Below, piece after piece: positions 45,110 through 57,822 of a stretch of 64,000 nucleotides of DNA. The translations under genes were made by a program, and so were the position numbers. Under the pieces are notes generated by a model. It was not told the origin of the DNA, ran no database searches, and worked only from the letters and a program-made list of their open reading frames with translations. Numbering within the stretch: position 1 is the first letter of the stretch; each line of letters starts with the position of its first letter. Source of the stretch: Akebia trifoliata (taxonomy: Eukaryota > Streptophyta > Magnoliopsida > Ranunculales > Lardizabalaceae); assembly GCA_017979445.1 (NCBI GenBank), contig CM030717.1, forward strand, positions 21,563,288 to 21,627,287, given 5' to 3'.

Positions 45110-46000
45110 TAATGTTGCCAATGGTTTTCGAGCCACTGCTATTGAAGAAGGTTCTAACTCTACTTACGTTTCTGATTGCGAGTTAACTCTGTAAACAGCT
45201 ATCTGAGCCATTGTCCTTGAAGAAGGCTCTGGCTCTTCTCATATTCGCAACTATAAAACAATCTGTGTTGAGTTAACCTTGCAAACTACTACCTGAGTCA
45301 CTGTCCTTGAAGAAGGCTCTAACTCGGCTCATATTCGAAACTATAAGATAATCTATACTGATTTAATCCTACAAACAGCTATCTGAGTCACTGTCCATGA
45401 AGAAGGCTTTGACTCTACTTATACTTGCAACTATAAGACAATCTGTACTAAGCTAATCATGCAAATAGCTATTTGAGTTACTATCCTTGAAGAAGGCCCT
45501 GACTCTGCTTTTATTCTGAGTTATAAAACATTATACACTTAACTAACCCTGAATTTGACTATCTAAGTCACTGTCCTTGAAGAAGGCTCTGACTATGCTT
45601 TCACTCTAAGCTGCGAAACGTTCGGCACTGAATTATCCTGAATTTGACTATCTAAGTCACTATCCTTGAAGAAGGCTCTGACTTTGTTTTTACTCTAAGT
45701 TGCAAAACGTTCGGCACTGAACTAATCCTGAATTCGGCTATCTAAGTCACTGTCCTTGAACAAAGGATCTGACTCTACTTTCACTCTGAGCTGTGAAATG
45801 TTTGGCACTGAACTAATCTTGAATTCGACTATCTGAGTCACTGTCCTTGAAGAAGGCTCTAACTCTATTTTTACTCTAAGATACGAAATGTTCGGTACTG
45901 AACTAATCTTAAATTCGACTATCTAAGTCACTGTCCTTGAAGAAGGCTCTGACTTTACTCATACTTTCAACTATAATCACTCAGCTAACTTTTTGGCTAG
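45110..46000 (-). repeat. 90-bp tandem array in element F
   Basis: About ten copies with a near-exact 90-bp spacing: CTGTCCTTGAAGAAGG-like anchors at 45,211, 45,301, 45,391, 45,481, 45,571, 45,660, 45,750, 45,841 and 45,931. The unit also contains CTATCTAAGTCA and TTCGGCACTGAACTAATC. No long frame runs through it. Confidence 0.9.
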
Positions 46001-46009
46001 TGAACTCAC

Positions 46010-46420
46010 GGTAGACTAGGACCTCGAGCAATTTTTGTTATGCCTGTAAGGGCAGAACAGACCCTCGTAGGTCCAGACCCCGGTTGGATCCACACGGCTA
46101 TTGTTACTCATACCTGAGCTGAGCCCCGACCAGTCATCTCTCTGCTAATAAAGGTAGAGGAGACCCACATAGGCTTGAATCCTGACTGGATTCCACTGAA
46201 ACATGCTTGAAACTTACGATAGAGTAAGACCCCTATCAAATTCTTACCCTGCCACTAAGGACAAAGAAGACCCTCATAAGTCCGAATCTCGGTTGGATCT
46301 ACACAGCTATTGTTACTTATGTCGGAGTTGGGCCCCAACCAGATATCTCACTCTGCCAATGAAGGCAAAGGAGACCCGCGTAGGCTCGATCCTAGCTGGA
46401 TCCCCTTCTCCTACTTAGTT
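46010..46420 (-). repeat. About 102-bp tandem repeat in element F
   Basis: Four diverged copies start near 46,050, 46,146, 46,252 and 46,355, each with AGACCCTCGTAGG(T/C)C followed by GG(T/C)TGGATCC. Copies 1 and 3, and 2 and 4, resemble each other more, suggesting a two-unit higher-order repeat. Confidence 0.75.
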
Positions 46421-46589
46421 CTGCAAACACACATAAAAAATGAACACAATAGAGTATTTATTGATAATATATTTTCAAATTACATGCATTCCATGATCTA
46501 GGCAGTTCTTAACCAGATATGGTGAGTAGGTAATATGTTCCTTTCTAGCCCACTTTGGCCACTCAGTATGGTCCTTCCCAATTTGTTTC

Positions 46590-49500
46590 TAGCTTACCAC
46601 TGTTTGGCTCTTCCGTGTTTTAGAATACTTGCCGCAACACTAAATCGCCTTCCTGAAACTACCGAGAATGAACCTTTTTGTTGAAGTTGGTATGGAACTT
46701 ATTATAGTAATGTTCTAGTCTGACTAAAGCAATGTCTCGTTTTTCTTTCAAGAGGTCCAATTCTACGACCAGTTGTTGGCTATTTCCTTCAGAATACACT
46801 ACCTTGGACCTCACAGTAGGAAAACTATTCTCTATAAGGATCACAACTTCTATCTCGTAAGCCATCGCAAATGGGGACATCCCCGTGGACATTCTAATAA
46901 TTGTCCTGTATATCCATAAAACTCCATGCAAGACAGATGTCCACCTGCCTTTGGCTTTCCCTAACCTCTTCTTCAAAATGTCTAGCAGCACCTTATTCAT
47001 AGCTTTAGCCTGCCCATTAGCCTGGGGGTACTAGGGTGTAAAAAACACTTGCTTTATCCTATATTTACTATAAAACTCTTTTATCTGCTCCTCAATAAAC
47101 TGCCTTCCATTATTGAAGACTATGGTGCACAGCAAACCGAATCTGTAAATAATGTTCTTCCAAAGGAACATTTGAACTTCTTATTGTCTAATTCTAGCCA
47201 AAGGAAGTGCTTCTGCCACCTTAGTGAAGTAATTTGTTGCCACCAACAAGAAAGTTAGGTTGCTTGGAGCTCTGGGCAATGAACCCACTAAATCGATCCC
47301 CCATTGGGCGAAGGGCCACGGGCTAATGAGGAAGTGAAACTGCATTGCTGGTTGCCAGATTATCTTCGCATGCCTCTGGCAGCTATCACAATGCTCGACG
47401 TACAGGACTGCATTTTTCTACAAGTAGGACCAGAAGTACCCTTGAGAGAGCACCTTATGTGCTAACGTTCTCCCTCCTAAATGGTTCCCACAGTCGCCCT
47501 TGTGAATCTCTTTCAATACTTCCTTCGCTTCCCCTAGAGCCAGGCAACGCAGGAGTAGCACCCTTATGGACTTTCTGTACAAGGTGCCATTTAGGATCGT
47601 GTATCTCTCTGCTCTATCCTGGACTTGCCTGGCTTCTTTCGGGCTACCGGGCAATTTCCCGTACTGTAACTAAACTAGGATCGAACTTATCCATCCTTGA
47701 CTTTCTTCAACTACTACCAAGCTAGGTAACCCAAGCTCATCTATTGATGGGTACTCCTAATAACTCAAAGGTAATTCCCTCTTGTTTTGCTCGACTAACA
47801 TGTAAGTGATGTAGGCAAGAGCGTCTGCATGCCTATTGTCTGTCTGAGGTATGTGTTCAACTTTAACGTTTACTCGATGCATAACAGTTCTGATTTTCTC
47901 AAGATAGGGCTATATTTGAGGATCTCAGGCCTCGAATGTCCCACTGATGTGGTTGACCACTAACTACGAGTCGATGTATATCATAGCCTTCGATACCCCT
48001 AGACCTGCTAAGGATTTGAGGCCAAGCAGCATTGCCTCATACTCTGCCTAGTTATTAGAGGCCTTGAATCCTAGGGTCACCACCTTCTCTTTCCTTTCCC
48101 TATCCGGGGTGATTAGCACTACTACGATTCCTGACCCCTCAAAATTGGATGATCAATCTACGTAAATCTTCTATCCCAATTTGCTTGGTGATTCCTGCTC
48201 ATCCTCCGTTTGCTGTAATTCTTCTATTGACAAATCTACTTCCTTCTCTACTGGGAAGTCTTCTAAGAAGCCAGCTACTGCTTGGTCTTTCATTAAAACT
48301 CTAGGTTTATATTCGAAGCCAAACTCTGCTAACTGTACTGCCCAGTTGGCCATCCTCCCTGTACTTTTTACTTTCCTAAGCACAGACTTCAGGGGAAATT
48401 CTGTGATGACTTGCACCCGATGTGCTTGAAAGTATGTTCGCAAATGCATTACTGTGTAGACCAACACTAACCGTACTTTCTCAAGTCTCGTATAACGCAT
48501 GTTTGCATTTATAAAAGTCTAACTTAGAAAGTAAACGAGTTGTTCACCTGCTATCCCCGTTTTGACCAGGACTGAGCTGAATGCGTGCTCGAAAGTGGCC
48601 AAATACAACCCTAGCTCTTCTTCCGCCTCTGGTTTGGAGAGTATCGGCGACTTGCCAAGATATCCTTTCAGCTCCGAGAATGCTCATTCACATTTTTCTG
48701 TCCACTCAAACTTGGAATTCTTCCGCAGCAACTGGTACAAAGGCCTACATTTATCTGAAGACCTGGCTATGAACTGATCAGGGCAACAACTCTTTCTACA
48801 AGCTTCTGGACTTGCTTCTGAGTTTTTGGGGAGGAAATCTCTAATAGAGCTCTAATCTGATCTGGGTTGGCTTCGATTCCTCTCTTTGTGACTAGATAAC
48901 CCAAGAACTTTCCTAACGTTAACGTGAAAGTACATTTCTCTGGATTGAACTTCATTCTCACCTTTCTTATCCTAGAGAAGACTTCTTCTAAATCTCTAAC
49001 ATGGTTTTCTTCTTTTTCTACTTTTAACTAACAGGTCGTCTATGTACACTTCTGCTGTTTGGCTTAACAAATCTCTGAACAGCTGTGTTACTAACCTTTG
49101 ATAAGTGGCTCCCGCATTCTTCAACCCGAAGTGCATCATCTTGTAGCAATAGAGTTCTTGCTCTATAATGAATGTCGTCTTCTCCTGATCTTCTGGGCTG
49201 AGCTGTATTTGGTTATAGCCTGAGTAACCATCCATGAAGGACAATTTCTCATGACCAGAAGTCACGTTTACAAGCTGGTCTATCCTCGACATCGAGAAGC
49301 TATCCTTAGGATAGGCTTTGTTCAAATTTGTAAAGTCTATGTAGACTTTGACTTTCCCATTCTTTTTGGGCACTGTCATAATATTTGATATCCACTCCGG
49401 GAACTACACCTTTCTTATAAACCCAGCCCTTATCAGCCTATTCACCTCCTCATTTATCGCCTCTCTAAACTGTGGTACTAGTCTCCTTGGCTTCTGTTTG

Positions 49501-50312
49501 ACTGGACTAAAGTCTGGCTCGATGTTCAGATGGTGACAGATCACCTCTGAACTGATTCCTGGCATCTCTTCGATAGACCAGGCAAAAATGTCTCGATTCC
49601 TTCTTAAGCATTATGCTATCTCCTTCAACTCCCCTGGTTTCAGCTCGGCCCCTACTCCTATCTACTTTCCCTCTCCTACATCCACCATCTGTAGGCCTTT
49701 CAAACATGGGGATCCACCAAGTTTAGTCTCCCCCCATTTTAGTTGCTATTGTTAAACTTTGTCTTCGGTTGATTTCTCCCTGCTCAATAAGCACATTTGC
49801 GTTGCTACTTGGTCACCCCGGACATCCTACACCCCCTACGGTGTGGGGAATCGAAAAACTTGATAGTAGGTAGATGGGACGACTCTCATCTCATGCATCC
49901 ACCACCTCCCCAGAATGGCATTGTATGGAGAGCTTGCTTCAACAACCACGAATCGGGTCATCAAGATCACTAGCCATGCTTTGACTGGTAACACTATCTC
50001 CCCCCAGGACTGACTAGGTTTTTCATCGAAACCGACCAATGGTGCTCTTGCTAAAGCAAGCTCGTTCCTACTAATGCCCATCTTCAAAAATGCCAACACG
50101 TATAGGATGTCCACCGAGTTGTCGCTATCTACCAGTACTCTCTTAAGCACAAAGGTGCCCACCTGCAAGGTTATTACTAGTGTATCATAATAGGGTCTGG
50201 CCACCCTTTCTAAATCTTTCTCAATAAACGCTACCATCTGTTCCCCAAAAGGTTCCAATTTGGTAGGTCTACTCCTTATCGTAAAAACGTGAGCCAGGTA
50301 CTCAACTCTCAT
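46590..50312 (-). pseudogene. Element F pol (protease, RT, RNase H, second RNase H, integrase)
   Basis: Minus-strand domains in order: protease at 49,836-50,312, with the active-site region changed to LVDSDNSVDILY, then AILGRWWMHEMRVVPSTY; RT at 48,996-49,700, with VKQKPRRL, FMDGYSGYNQIQLSPED and YIDD; RT connection at 48,767-48,961; RNase H at 48,171-48,500, with AHRVQVITEFPLKSVL; a second RNase H at about 47,880-48,170, with YVD, an AEYEAMLLGL segment and IDS; integrase zinc region at 47,418-47,654, with NHLGGRTLAHKVLSQGYFW; and the integrase C-terminal part at 46,659-47,000. The pieces are in several frames with stops between and within them. Motif style and the second RNase H place it in the Tat/Retand group. 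Confidence 0.88.
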
Positions 50313-50319
50313 TCTCTTT

Positions 50320-51767
50320 AACCTTTAAGTATTTTCGATTTGTCCGGACCTACCATTCTCCTCCTTAAAGACAACATGTATCACGGCTGCCCTTTCATCC
50401 TGCCCTCCTACTGGTGGTTATCTTACCCTGAGACTCCTTTCCTGAGGCGAGTCCTTCCTCTGTCTTTTAGGCAAATCTCTTAGCCTGCCCTGCTCTGCTA
50501 ACTTTCGTAGGAATCTTCTCAAAGCCTGGCATCTATTAGTGGTGTGAGCTCGCACCTTGTGATACTCACATATCTCTCATCCTGGTCAATTTGATCTCGA
50601 GGAAGTGGTGTGGGCTACTCAAAAAATGGTTCATGAGCAATAAGGGGCAATATCTCGCTAGGGGACATAGCGAAATATGTCCCAGAACTTCTCTTCTCTC
50701 CATTTTGTTCATGCGGCCACTTTCTGTCCTACTACTATAGTTGGGCCTACTTGCTAGGCTTTTTCATAGCATGTATGACTTTTTTCTTTCCCACTGAGCC
50801 TCGGGGATCATCTTCTAAGCGGATATACTTCTCCGCTCTTTCGAACAACTCACTTAAAGTCTCTAGCCTCTTCTTCACAAGAGATCAATACAATCCCGAG
50901 TTAGAGGGTAGGGAATTTCTGAACGCCACCACTGTCGTTCGTTTGTCACAACTCTCTAGTAACATTGCTTCCTCTCTGAACTTCCTGGTGAATTCCCTTA
51001 GGCTCTCCTCTGATCTCTGCCTCATGTTAAGTAGTGCATCAATATCTCCTCCACTCTTTTGGTTGCTAATGTACCGTGCGACGAAGGCAGTACAAAACTC
51101 TTCAAACGAACTAACAAATCCATATGGCAGTTTGTGAAATCAAGTCAGAGCGTTCCCCTGCAAACTCGGAGGGAACAATCTATACATTCTTTTCTCACAA
51201 TGTGAGCATCTGTCGAAAGTGAAACAAATGCTTCACCGAGTCCTTTGTTTTAGAATAAGAGGTAAACCGTGGTGGCACAAACTTCTTAGAAATTTTTTTG
51301 ACTAAAATTTCTGTTGAAAAGGGGGACTTCTGGATTTTTTGAACGGCTTGTGTTGCTACTGTGCTTACGTCAACACTCTTTACCATCTTTTTATCCTATC
51401 TAATAATCTCTTTAACCTCTTTTCGAGTCAACCCTACTATAGGTTCGGTTCGAGTGGTTGCTGTGGCAACCTCTATTCCATTTTTCCCTATGGGGATCAC
51501 TAACGGTGTGCTTCCTTTTATACTAGAGGTATGGTCATCCTTATTTGTTCTGTGAGGATCCTGCGGCATATTGTCTCATTTTGTCTACTAGCGATCATCG
51601 AGACGTTGATTCAAGTTTCGATTTTTCTCTATCAAATCATCCATTCTCTTTTGCATCTCCTCTTGCTGCTTTTTTATAGCCTCCAACATTGTCAGGAGCT
51701 ATGCATCTAAGGCCGGAGCCGTCGACGGGGACACATTGACTTCATTTGTTCTTGTGGATTTTACCAT
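50320..51767 (-). pseudogene. Element F gag
   Basis: On the minus strand an ATG at 51,765-51,767 opens a frame that soon has a coiled-coil-like KKQQEEMQKRMDDLIEKN stretch. Further on, PFSTEILVKKISKKFVPPRF and SVKHLFHFRQMLTL match the conserved capsid entry of Tat gag. The rest to 50,320 keeps scattered similarity but is broken by stops from the first 25 codons onward. Gag would assemble the particle; this copy cannot. Confidence 0.75.
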
Positions 51768-51797
51768 TGTTTCAACTGAAATCAATTTGCTATTGGT

Positions 51798-51816
51798 TTC
51801 CTACGGATGATGCCAA
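51798..51816 (-). other. Element F primer-binding site
   Basis: Sense strand TTGGCATCATCCGTAGGAA starts two bases after the 5' LTR. It resembles the site common in Retand/RIRE2-type elements with several changes. Confidence 0.6.
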
Positions 51817-51818
51817 TT

Positions 51819-52389
51819 TGTGCTAGTCAGAATCCGATGGACGGCTCTGAGGGCCTAAACCCACACCGTTCTAAAGTCATTCATCGCGCCTCCCTCCTCG
51901 CGGTGGCCTGGTACCTGTCACAGACACTCCGACGCTCAAGTTAGATCGATCAAAGGAACAATAATCATTACTCGTTAGCTCTCGATCTCTTCAGTCCCCT
52001 TCTCAATAGTACCTCATGTGCTATTTAACCCCTGTACCTTATCTTATGATTTCTCCCTCTATAGGCTACAATCATGGGATTTCTGCTGGTTTAGCAGGAT
52101 TGTTTACCTAATCGGGATATTCTAGATCGATCGAACTTATCTATAGATATTCCTTCCAAATTTCTAGGATTGACGTGCAAGAAATAATATTGCGATTTTC
52201 TCGAAGCCTGCCTGACAGGACTGGCTTCGCTTAGTGTTGTGCTGCCCTACTACCCAAACTAGGAATGTATTTGCTTAGACTTGCCCTGCCTACTGAACAA
52301 CACGTCACCAGCTGATCTGTGTCAGGTACTACTTGGCCGACTTAGACACGTGTACGGCTAAGATTAATGTGCAATTATTTCCCTTTACA
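51819..52389 (-). repeat. Element F 5' LTR
   Basis: 571 bp. Starts TGTGCTAGTCAGAATCCGATG and ends CCCTTTACA on the plus strand. A short insertion relative to the other LTR lies near 51,877 (CATTCATCGCGCCTCC). Confidence 0.92.
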
Positions 52390-52394
52390 AATTG

Positions 52395-52816
52395 GTTTGG
52401 GTTTTGGTGCGTTGGGCTTAGGTTTTTTTAGGTTATTTGGGATTGGGTAGGGTTTATTTTATGATGGAATTTTGAGGATAGGTGAGTTTTAGGGTTTAGG
52501 TAATATGGCATTATATTTAGGTTTAGTTGGATGAGGTGAGGAGTGATTTTTGAATAATTGAGGGTTTGTGGGCCTTAAGTGGGCTTAGGATAATTTCAGA
52601 TTCGGGAGGGGAGTGGTAAAAGATGGGGAAGGTGTGGGTACACCAAGTCGCATTCTAAGTTTATTAATCCTTTTAAGGGTCTTAGAATCCTCAGATTGAT
52701 CAAAATGCCACGTTTCGATGAATTATGTTTTTTAGGCCAGTTGACAAATTTTATTGAAAAAGTATATATTTTTGGATCTTTTCAAGTGGGGGCCTTTTCA
52801 AATTGGGATGTCTACA
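52395..52816 (-). repeat. Element E 5' LTR, outer part
   Basis: Continues E's LTR after element F. Ends GGGATGTCTACA on the plus strand, the standard outer border of this family (sense TGTAGACATCCC). The next five bases, GCTTT, would be half of a target duplication; the partner is not in the window. Confidence 0.7.
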
Positions 52817-53911
52817 GCTTTTTCAAAGTTTATCAAACTGAGTAAAACAAGTTCATAAATAAAAAAACAAAACTAGTCTAAATCTAATGAATTACTTACT
52901 TGGTTAATCCAATTGAAAATCTTCATAGAAGACTCAAACCAAATCAAGAGAGAGGCAAGCAAGAATCGAGACCAATTGAAACAAATGATTGAACTGAAAT
53001 TAGGGTTTAATTCTAAAAAAATAAAAATAAAACCCTAAGTTTAAGTCATTTAAACTAAAATTAAAAGATAAACTCGCCTGAAATCTATCCAAAACGTGGT
53101 TGAGATCAGAACTGAAATATCCTAATCTCAACCAACAAAGTCCTAAAAAACTTGCCTATTGTTGCAGAAGCTTAACTGAGTCAATCCTGTCTCGATATTA
53201 AAAACCTAGAAAATGAAATCTATGATTTAGGGATCAATTGCTACATCGTAAAATTAAATCAACATTATAGAACTAAGGTTTTGATTTAAATTGAACTAAA
53301 AAAATAAAACTAAAACTATACTATTGAACCTGATTAAAGTTTCGATATCAGATCGAAAACTTATAACTAAAGTCACTAAAGATCATATGGAGAGAGAGGG
53401 ACCGAGAGTTCAATCTAAAGAAATAAAAAAAAAAAAAAAATCATTGAGTGAGACCGAGAGCTCAAACCATAGAGCAATTCAAGAGTGGGAAAAAAACACA
53501 AACAAACCTGATGAACAACGTTATGGATGCAACTTGAATAGATCAAGTTGAGAGAGCGTGAGTTTGTTTATTTAAGGAGAGAGGAATCCGAGAATCAAAC
53601 CAGACTGGAGAGAAAGAGAGAGAGAGAGAAAAAAAAAGCAATTCGTTTTTCTCTCTTAGATGGGGAAGAAATGGTTTTTTTTTAGAGTGGCTATTGGCTC
53701 CCTAACTTTTACTTATTACTGTCGATGACCTCGTAGAAATGACGATTAAATGATAGCTAAAAATCGTCGCAATTAACAACAATTTTTAGTAGTCGTTTTA
53801 GCGCAATTGTGATGTCGTGAAAAATGCAATATGACGTAGTGGATGATTTATTTTTCGTAGGTAAATGTATAATCTTTAGTGACAGTTTTTAAAAGTTGCA
53901 ACTAAAATATT
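52817..53911. other. Sequence without recognised gene
   Basis: AT-rich. Includes (AG)n at about 53,615-53,629. A CACTA-like end CACTACGTCATATTGC (minus strand, at 53,825-53,841) and subterminal-like TTTAGTGACAG (53,875) suggest remains of CACTA elements. No coding region is supported. Confidence 0.4.
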
Positions 53912-55921
53912 TAAGGGCCGATTGATTGCGCTTCTAAATGCAGATTTACCGGCGTTTGCGGTGTGAAGCTGAGTTTTGAAGTTGAATCAAACACAACCGA
54001 CGCTTCGAAAATTCATGTTTTGAAATTTTTAATGCATATTTGTGATTTTAACTGCAGTTTTGAGAAGCGGATGACAGCAGTTTCGCGTTTAAAAGTGCCG
54101 AAGTGAAATGACGAAAAAACCCTTCGTTATTTATCATATTTCCAACGAATGTCCTCGATAAAACCTATCGACTATTGTTCATCCTTACTAATCTCTCTCT
54201 CTCTCTCTCTCTCATCGATTTCGACAGCAGCGATGACCCACCTCATTGACGACGACGAGCGGTTTTTTGATCGAACCCATTGATGATGACGACGTTGCTT
54301 CATTGAATCGAAACCCATCGACGACGTTGTCTTCTTCTCTTCTATCGCCATTAACAGAATCACACATAGCAGCTTAAACAAACGTTCTTAAAATGGAGTC
54401 AACAACAGCAAAACCTTAATCGAAGAACCCAAACAGGGCGATTCTCCTTCTAAATCATCTCTATTAAAACCCTCGAAGATCGCAAGAACAGAGGATCATC
54501 TTAGCGACAAAGTGAAAGACGAAGAGCTTGAAAATCGTTAGATCATGAACCAAAACCAAAGAGTTCAAAGGTACTTAGTTGTAATAGAGTGTTGGCACTC
54601 GATTCTCTGGTTCGCAGCAGCAACGCAATTGCAGAACCATCGTTGGGGTTCTTGAGGTAAAAAATATAAAATTATTTAGTTTTTTTTTATTAATAATTCT
54701 GGAGTGACCATCTAATATGCAATGCTAGGTGACCATCTAATGTGAAATTTGTACTACTTATTTTGGTAATTTTGATTAATCCAAGTACTCCGATTTGTTT
54801 ATTTGTATTAAGAGTTTATTTTGTATTAGCGGTGTAAGCAAACTTTATCAAAATAGTTTAGCAAAAAAAACCTCAGGTTGGGGAAATTGTTATGGAGCAT
54901 GGTTTCAAAATATGTTGGAGCATTTTGTTATCATCCGAGAACAAGAAGGGACTGTTCAGAGATGGAGGAAAAAAGATCATGTTTTGTCCAAGATGGTTAT
55001 GGAGGTTTGGAGTTGAGTAAGGTAGTTTATGGAGGCTTGTTATCTAGTCTCAATATGGAGGAAGGATTCAATTGGGAGAGTAATAGGATGATTCCTTCTA
55101 TGAGTGTGGAGTATTCAAAATGTTCTGTCAAAATTCATAAATATGATTTTTATGAGAGTTGGAAAAGGAGACGGTGTGTTTTTGGGAGGACCTATGGTGT
55201 TGGAAAGTGCCTTGGCGAACTCAATTTAGTAAACTTTTATATAAATAAATTTTTATGATTTTTGATAATAAGAATTTACCGATCTAGGAATTTGTGGAGT
55301 GGGCTGAGGGAATGCAATCTTGGAACTTTAGTTTTAGAAGGAACATCAACAATTAGGAGGTAAACTTGGTTGTTGTCCAACGGTGTCTATTTCATTAGGC
55401 ATTATTTCTTTCCTTTATACTTGATTTGGGTTCTTTTGGAAATCTATAGAAGGAGGGATTTGATGTTAGAGGGGTGATATTGAAGAATCCCCTAATTCAA
55501 AAGATTTCAAAGAAATTGCAGAAAGTTCCTCAGGTCCGCTAGATTTCTAGTTCAATGTCTAGTTTATGCTTTGTTGATTTTTTTTAGATTCGGTTTTTTT
55601 ATTTTTACTATTTGATTGAGTTATGTCTTGTTTGAGCTTTGCTTGAGTTTAATTTGGTGAGATTTTGTGGGGGATTTCATGGTTGCTAGAAAATTGAGAT
55701 GGTTATTGTTACATACAATTGAGTAGCTTTTAGAGCTTGTGTGGAATTTGAGGTTTTTATGAGTTTTGTTTGAAGATTTTAAAGTATTTTATGTATACAA
55801 TTAGATTGGATCATAGTCTGTAAATTAATGAGATTTGAAGTTTTATGAATTTTGTTTGAAGATTTTTAAGTATTTTATATAAGCAATTGGATTGTCATTC
55901 GTAAATTCAAGAGATTTGAAG

Positions 55922-55957
<36 letters not shown>

Positions 55958-57822
55958 TAAAGATTTTAAATTGTTTTATTTTCGCTATTGGATTGGATTG
56001 TCCATGTAATTCTATGAATAGGCACATGTTTTGTGTTTGTTAGAGCTGATAGAAATGGAAAAAAAAAAGATGCATGTGAGAATGGATTTTGCATGTTTCC
56101 GATGCCCTTCGATGAAGCCACTAGATTGATAAATTATGATTTATTTTTATTAAGTTATATATTGGTTTCTTTGATGTAGTGTGCAACGAAAGTGTGGAGC
56201 CTAAGAAATTACGCTTGATTTATCAATTTATCGATTCTATGTACTTAGTATCTATGTTATGGTTATCGATTCTTTTTTAGATTTAATGTTCTGATAAATT
56301 AAAATGTTATTGTGGTAAAACTTTATAGCTTTACTATATCCATTTTGATCCTAAACCACTTTTTTCATTATATATTTATAAGAGTATTCTGATAATTTTT
56401 TATGCAATCTAGGTGCATTATCAACATTGCATATTATACAGGAATTTTGTTTATTAGAAAATTTTCATATGTTCATTTTTAAGAGGAGATGCTGTCGAAA
56501 TTTCTATAGAAACTTTTTAAAATTAAAAAAAATATTTTTATAATTTTATTATATTTATATATATTTAGTATTATGCAGGTATTTTGTTAATCAAGAAAAT
56601 TTCGTATGTCCATTTTTAAAAGGAGATGCTGTCGAAATTTCTATAGAATTATAAATTTTTCTATAATTTTTTTTTGAATTATAAACATTTTAAAATTAAA
56701 ATAATTATTTTTAAAATTTTTTATATAATTTTATATATTTATATATATTTAGTGTAATTATATATTTATAGGGGTATTCTAGTAATTTTTTATGCATTCT
56801 GGGTACACTATCAACCTTAAGGGCATTCAGGTCCTTTTACCCTACTACAGTAAATTTTAGAAGTTGTATCAAACAGTAATTACTAGGGGTGCAACTTAAT
56901 TCGGTTCAAACCGAGAACCGAACCAAACCGTGAGATTTGGATTGGTTTGGTTCGGTTTAGATTGAATTTGGTTCGGTTTCGGATTTAAAAAATAAAAAAC
57001 CGATGAATTCGGTTCGGTTCTCGGTTCAGGTAATATAAAAAACCGAACCAAACCGAAAACCGAATTAATTAATTTAAAATAATATATATTATTATATATA
57101 TATATTGTTTTTTCATTTTTTTTAGATAAAACCTCGTCTCTCTCATCTCTCTCTCTCTGCACTTATCTCTCGTCTCTGCGCTTTCTTTCGTCTCTGCGAT
57201 CCGCCGCCAGCGACTGCTGTCTCTCTCTTTCTCTCGTTTCTCTTATCTTTCTCTCGTCTCCGCGATCCATCGCCAACGGCTACTCTGTCTCTCTCTCGTC
57301 TCTCTCATCTCTCTCTCTCGTCTCTGCGCTCTCTCTCTCTCCTCTCTGCGATCCGCCACCAGTGCCAACCGCTCGTCTCTCTCTCTCTCTGCGACCTGCT
57401 GCCAACTCCTGCCATCGCTCTTTCTCTCTCTCTGCGGCTGCATCTTGATCGGTAACCACCGGCTGCGACAGGTTCCTCCCCCCTTTCTCTCTCTCTCTCT
57501 CTCTCTCCGCGGCTACGATTTACGACCAAACCGTAAATCTCATGGAACCGAACCGAACCAAACCTAATTAAGATCGGTTTGGATTGGTTCGGTTTTAGAA
57601 CACTTCGGTTCGGTTCTGGTTCTTATATAGTGGAACCGATCTCGGTCGGTTCGGTTCTGATTTTGCTCTAACCCGAACCAAGTTGCACCCCTAGTAATTA
57701 CCAAATTCTAGTCAACAGCACAACAGTTTTAAAAAGCTCTATTAAACAAGCTTTTCAGTGTTTCAGATTCTGACAACAGAAGCTGACAGCAGATTTTGGC
57801 AGTTAAATTAATCGGGCCCTTA
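53912..57822. mobile_element. Unclassified TIR element with internal hAT insertion
   Basis: The left end AAGGGCCGATTGATT and right end AATTAATCGGGCCCTT are imperfect inverted repeats. The inner flanks are also similar (TGACAGCAG near both ends). Target duplication is unclear (TTA is possible), so hAT versus PIF/Harbinger is undecided. Its interior has a 5' UTR-like block (54,180-54,660) and an open frame at 54,878-55,258 with no recognisable domain. A (GT)n run lies at about 55,927-55,953. Confidence 0.45.
56884..57693. mobile_element. Non-autonomous hAT element (810 bp)
   Basis: Terminal inverted repeats TAGGGGTGCAAC and GTTGCACCCCTA are flanked by a perfect 8-bp duplication GTAATTAC (56,876-56,883 and 57,694-57,701). 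8-bp duplications define hAT elements. The subterminal parts are dense in GGTTCGGTT/AACCGAACC repeats; the centre (57,120-57,510) is CT-rich with repeated CTCTGCG(AT)CCGCC pieces. No transposase is encoded. Confidence 0.92.

Larger units (their letters stand above)
41216..52389 (-). mobile_element. Element F: Tat/Retand-like Ty3-gypsy retrotransposon with antisense ORF
   Basis: LTRs of 559 bp (41,216-41,774) and 571 bp (51,819-52,389) have TGTGC...TTTACA ends and are flanked by a perfect 5-bp duplication AATTG (41,211-41,215 and 52,390-52,394). Read on the minus strand the order is LTR, primer site, gag, protease, RT, RNase H, second RNase H, integrase, tandem repeats, an ORF on the opposite strand, LTR. 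That layout is typical of Retand/RIRE2/Grande-type Tat elements. All coding parts carry stops or frame changes, so F is full-length but defective. Confidence 0.93.

Noticed and set aside
57243..57529. Arg/Glu-rich minus-strand frames
   Set aside because: Arise from (CT)n-rich sequence in the centre of the hAT element.
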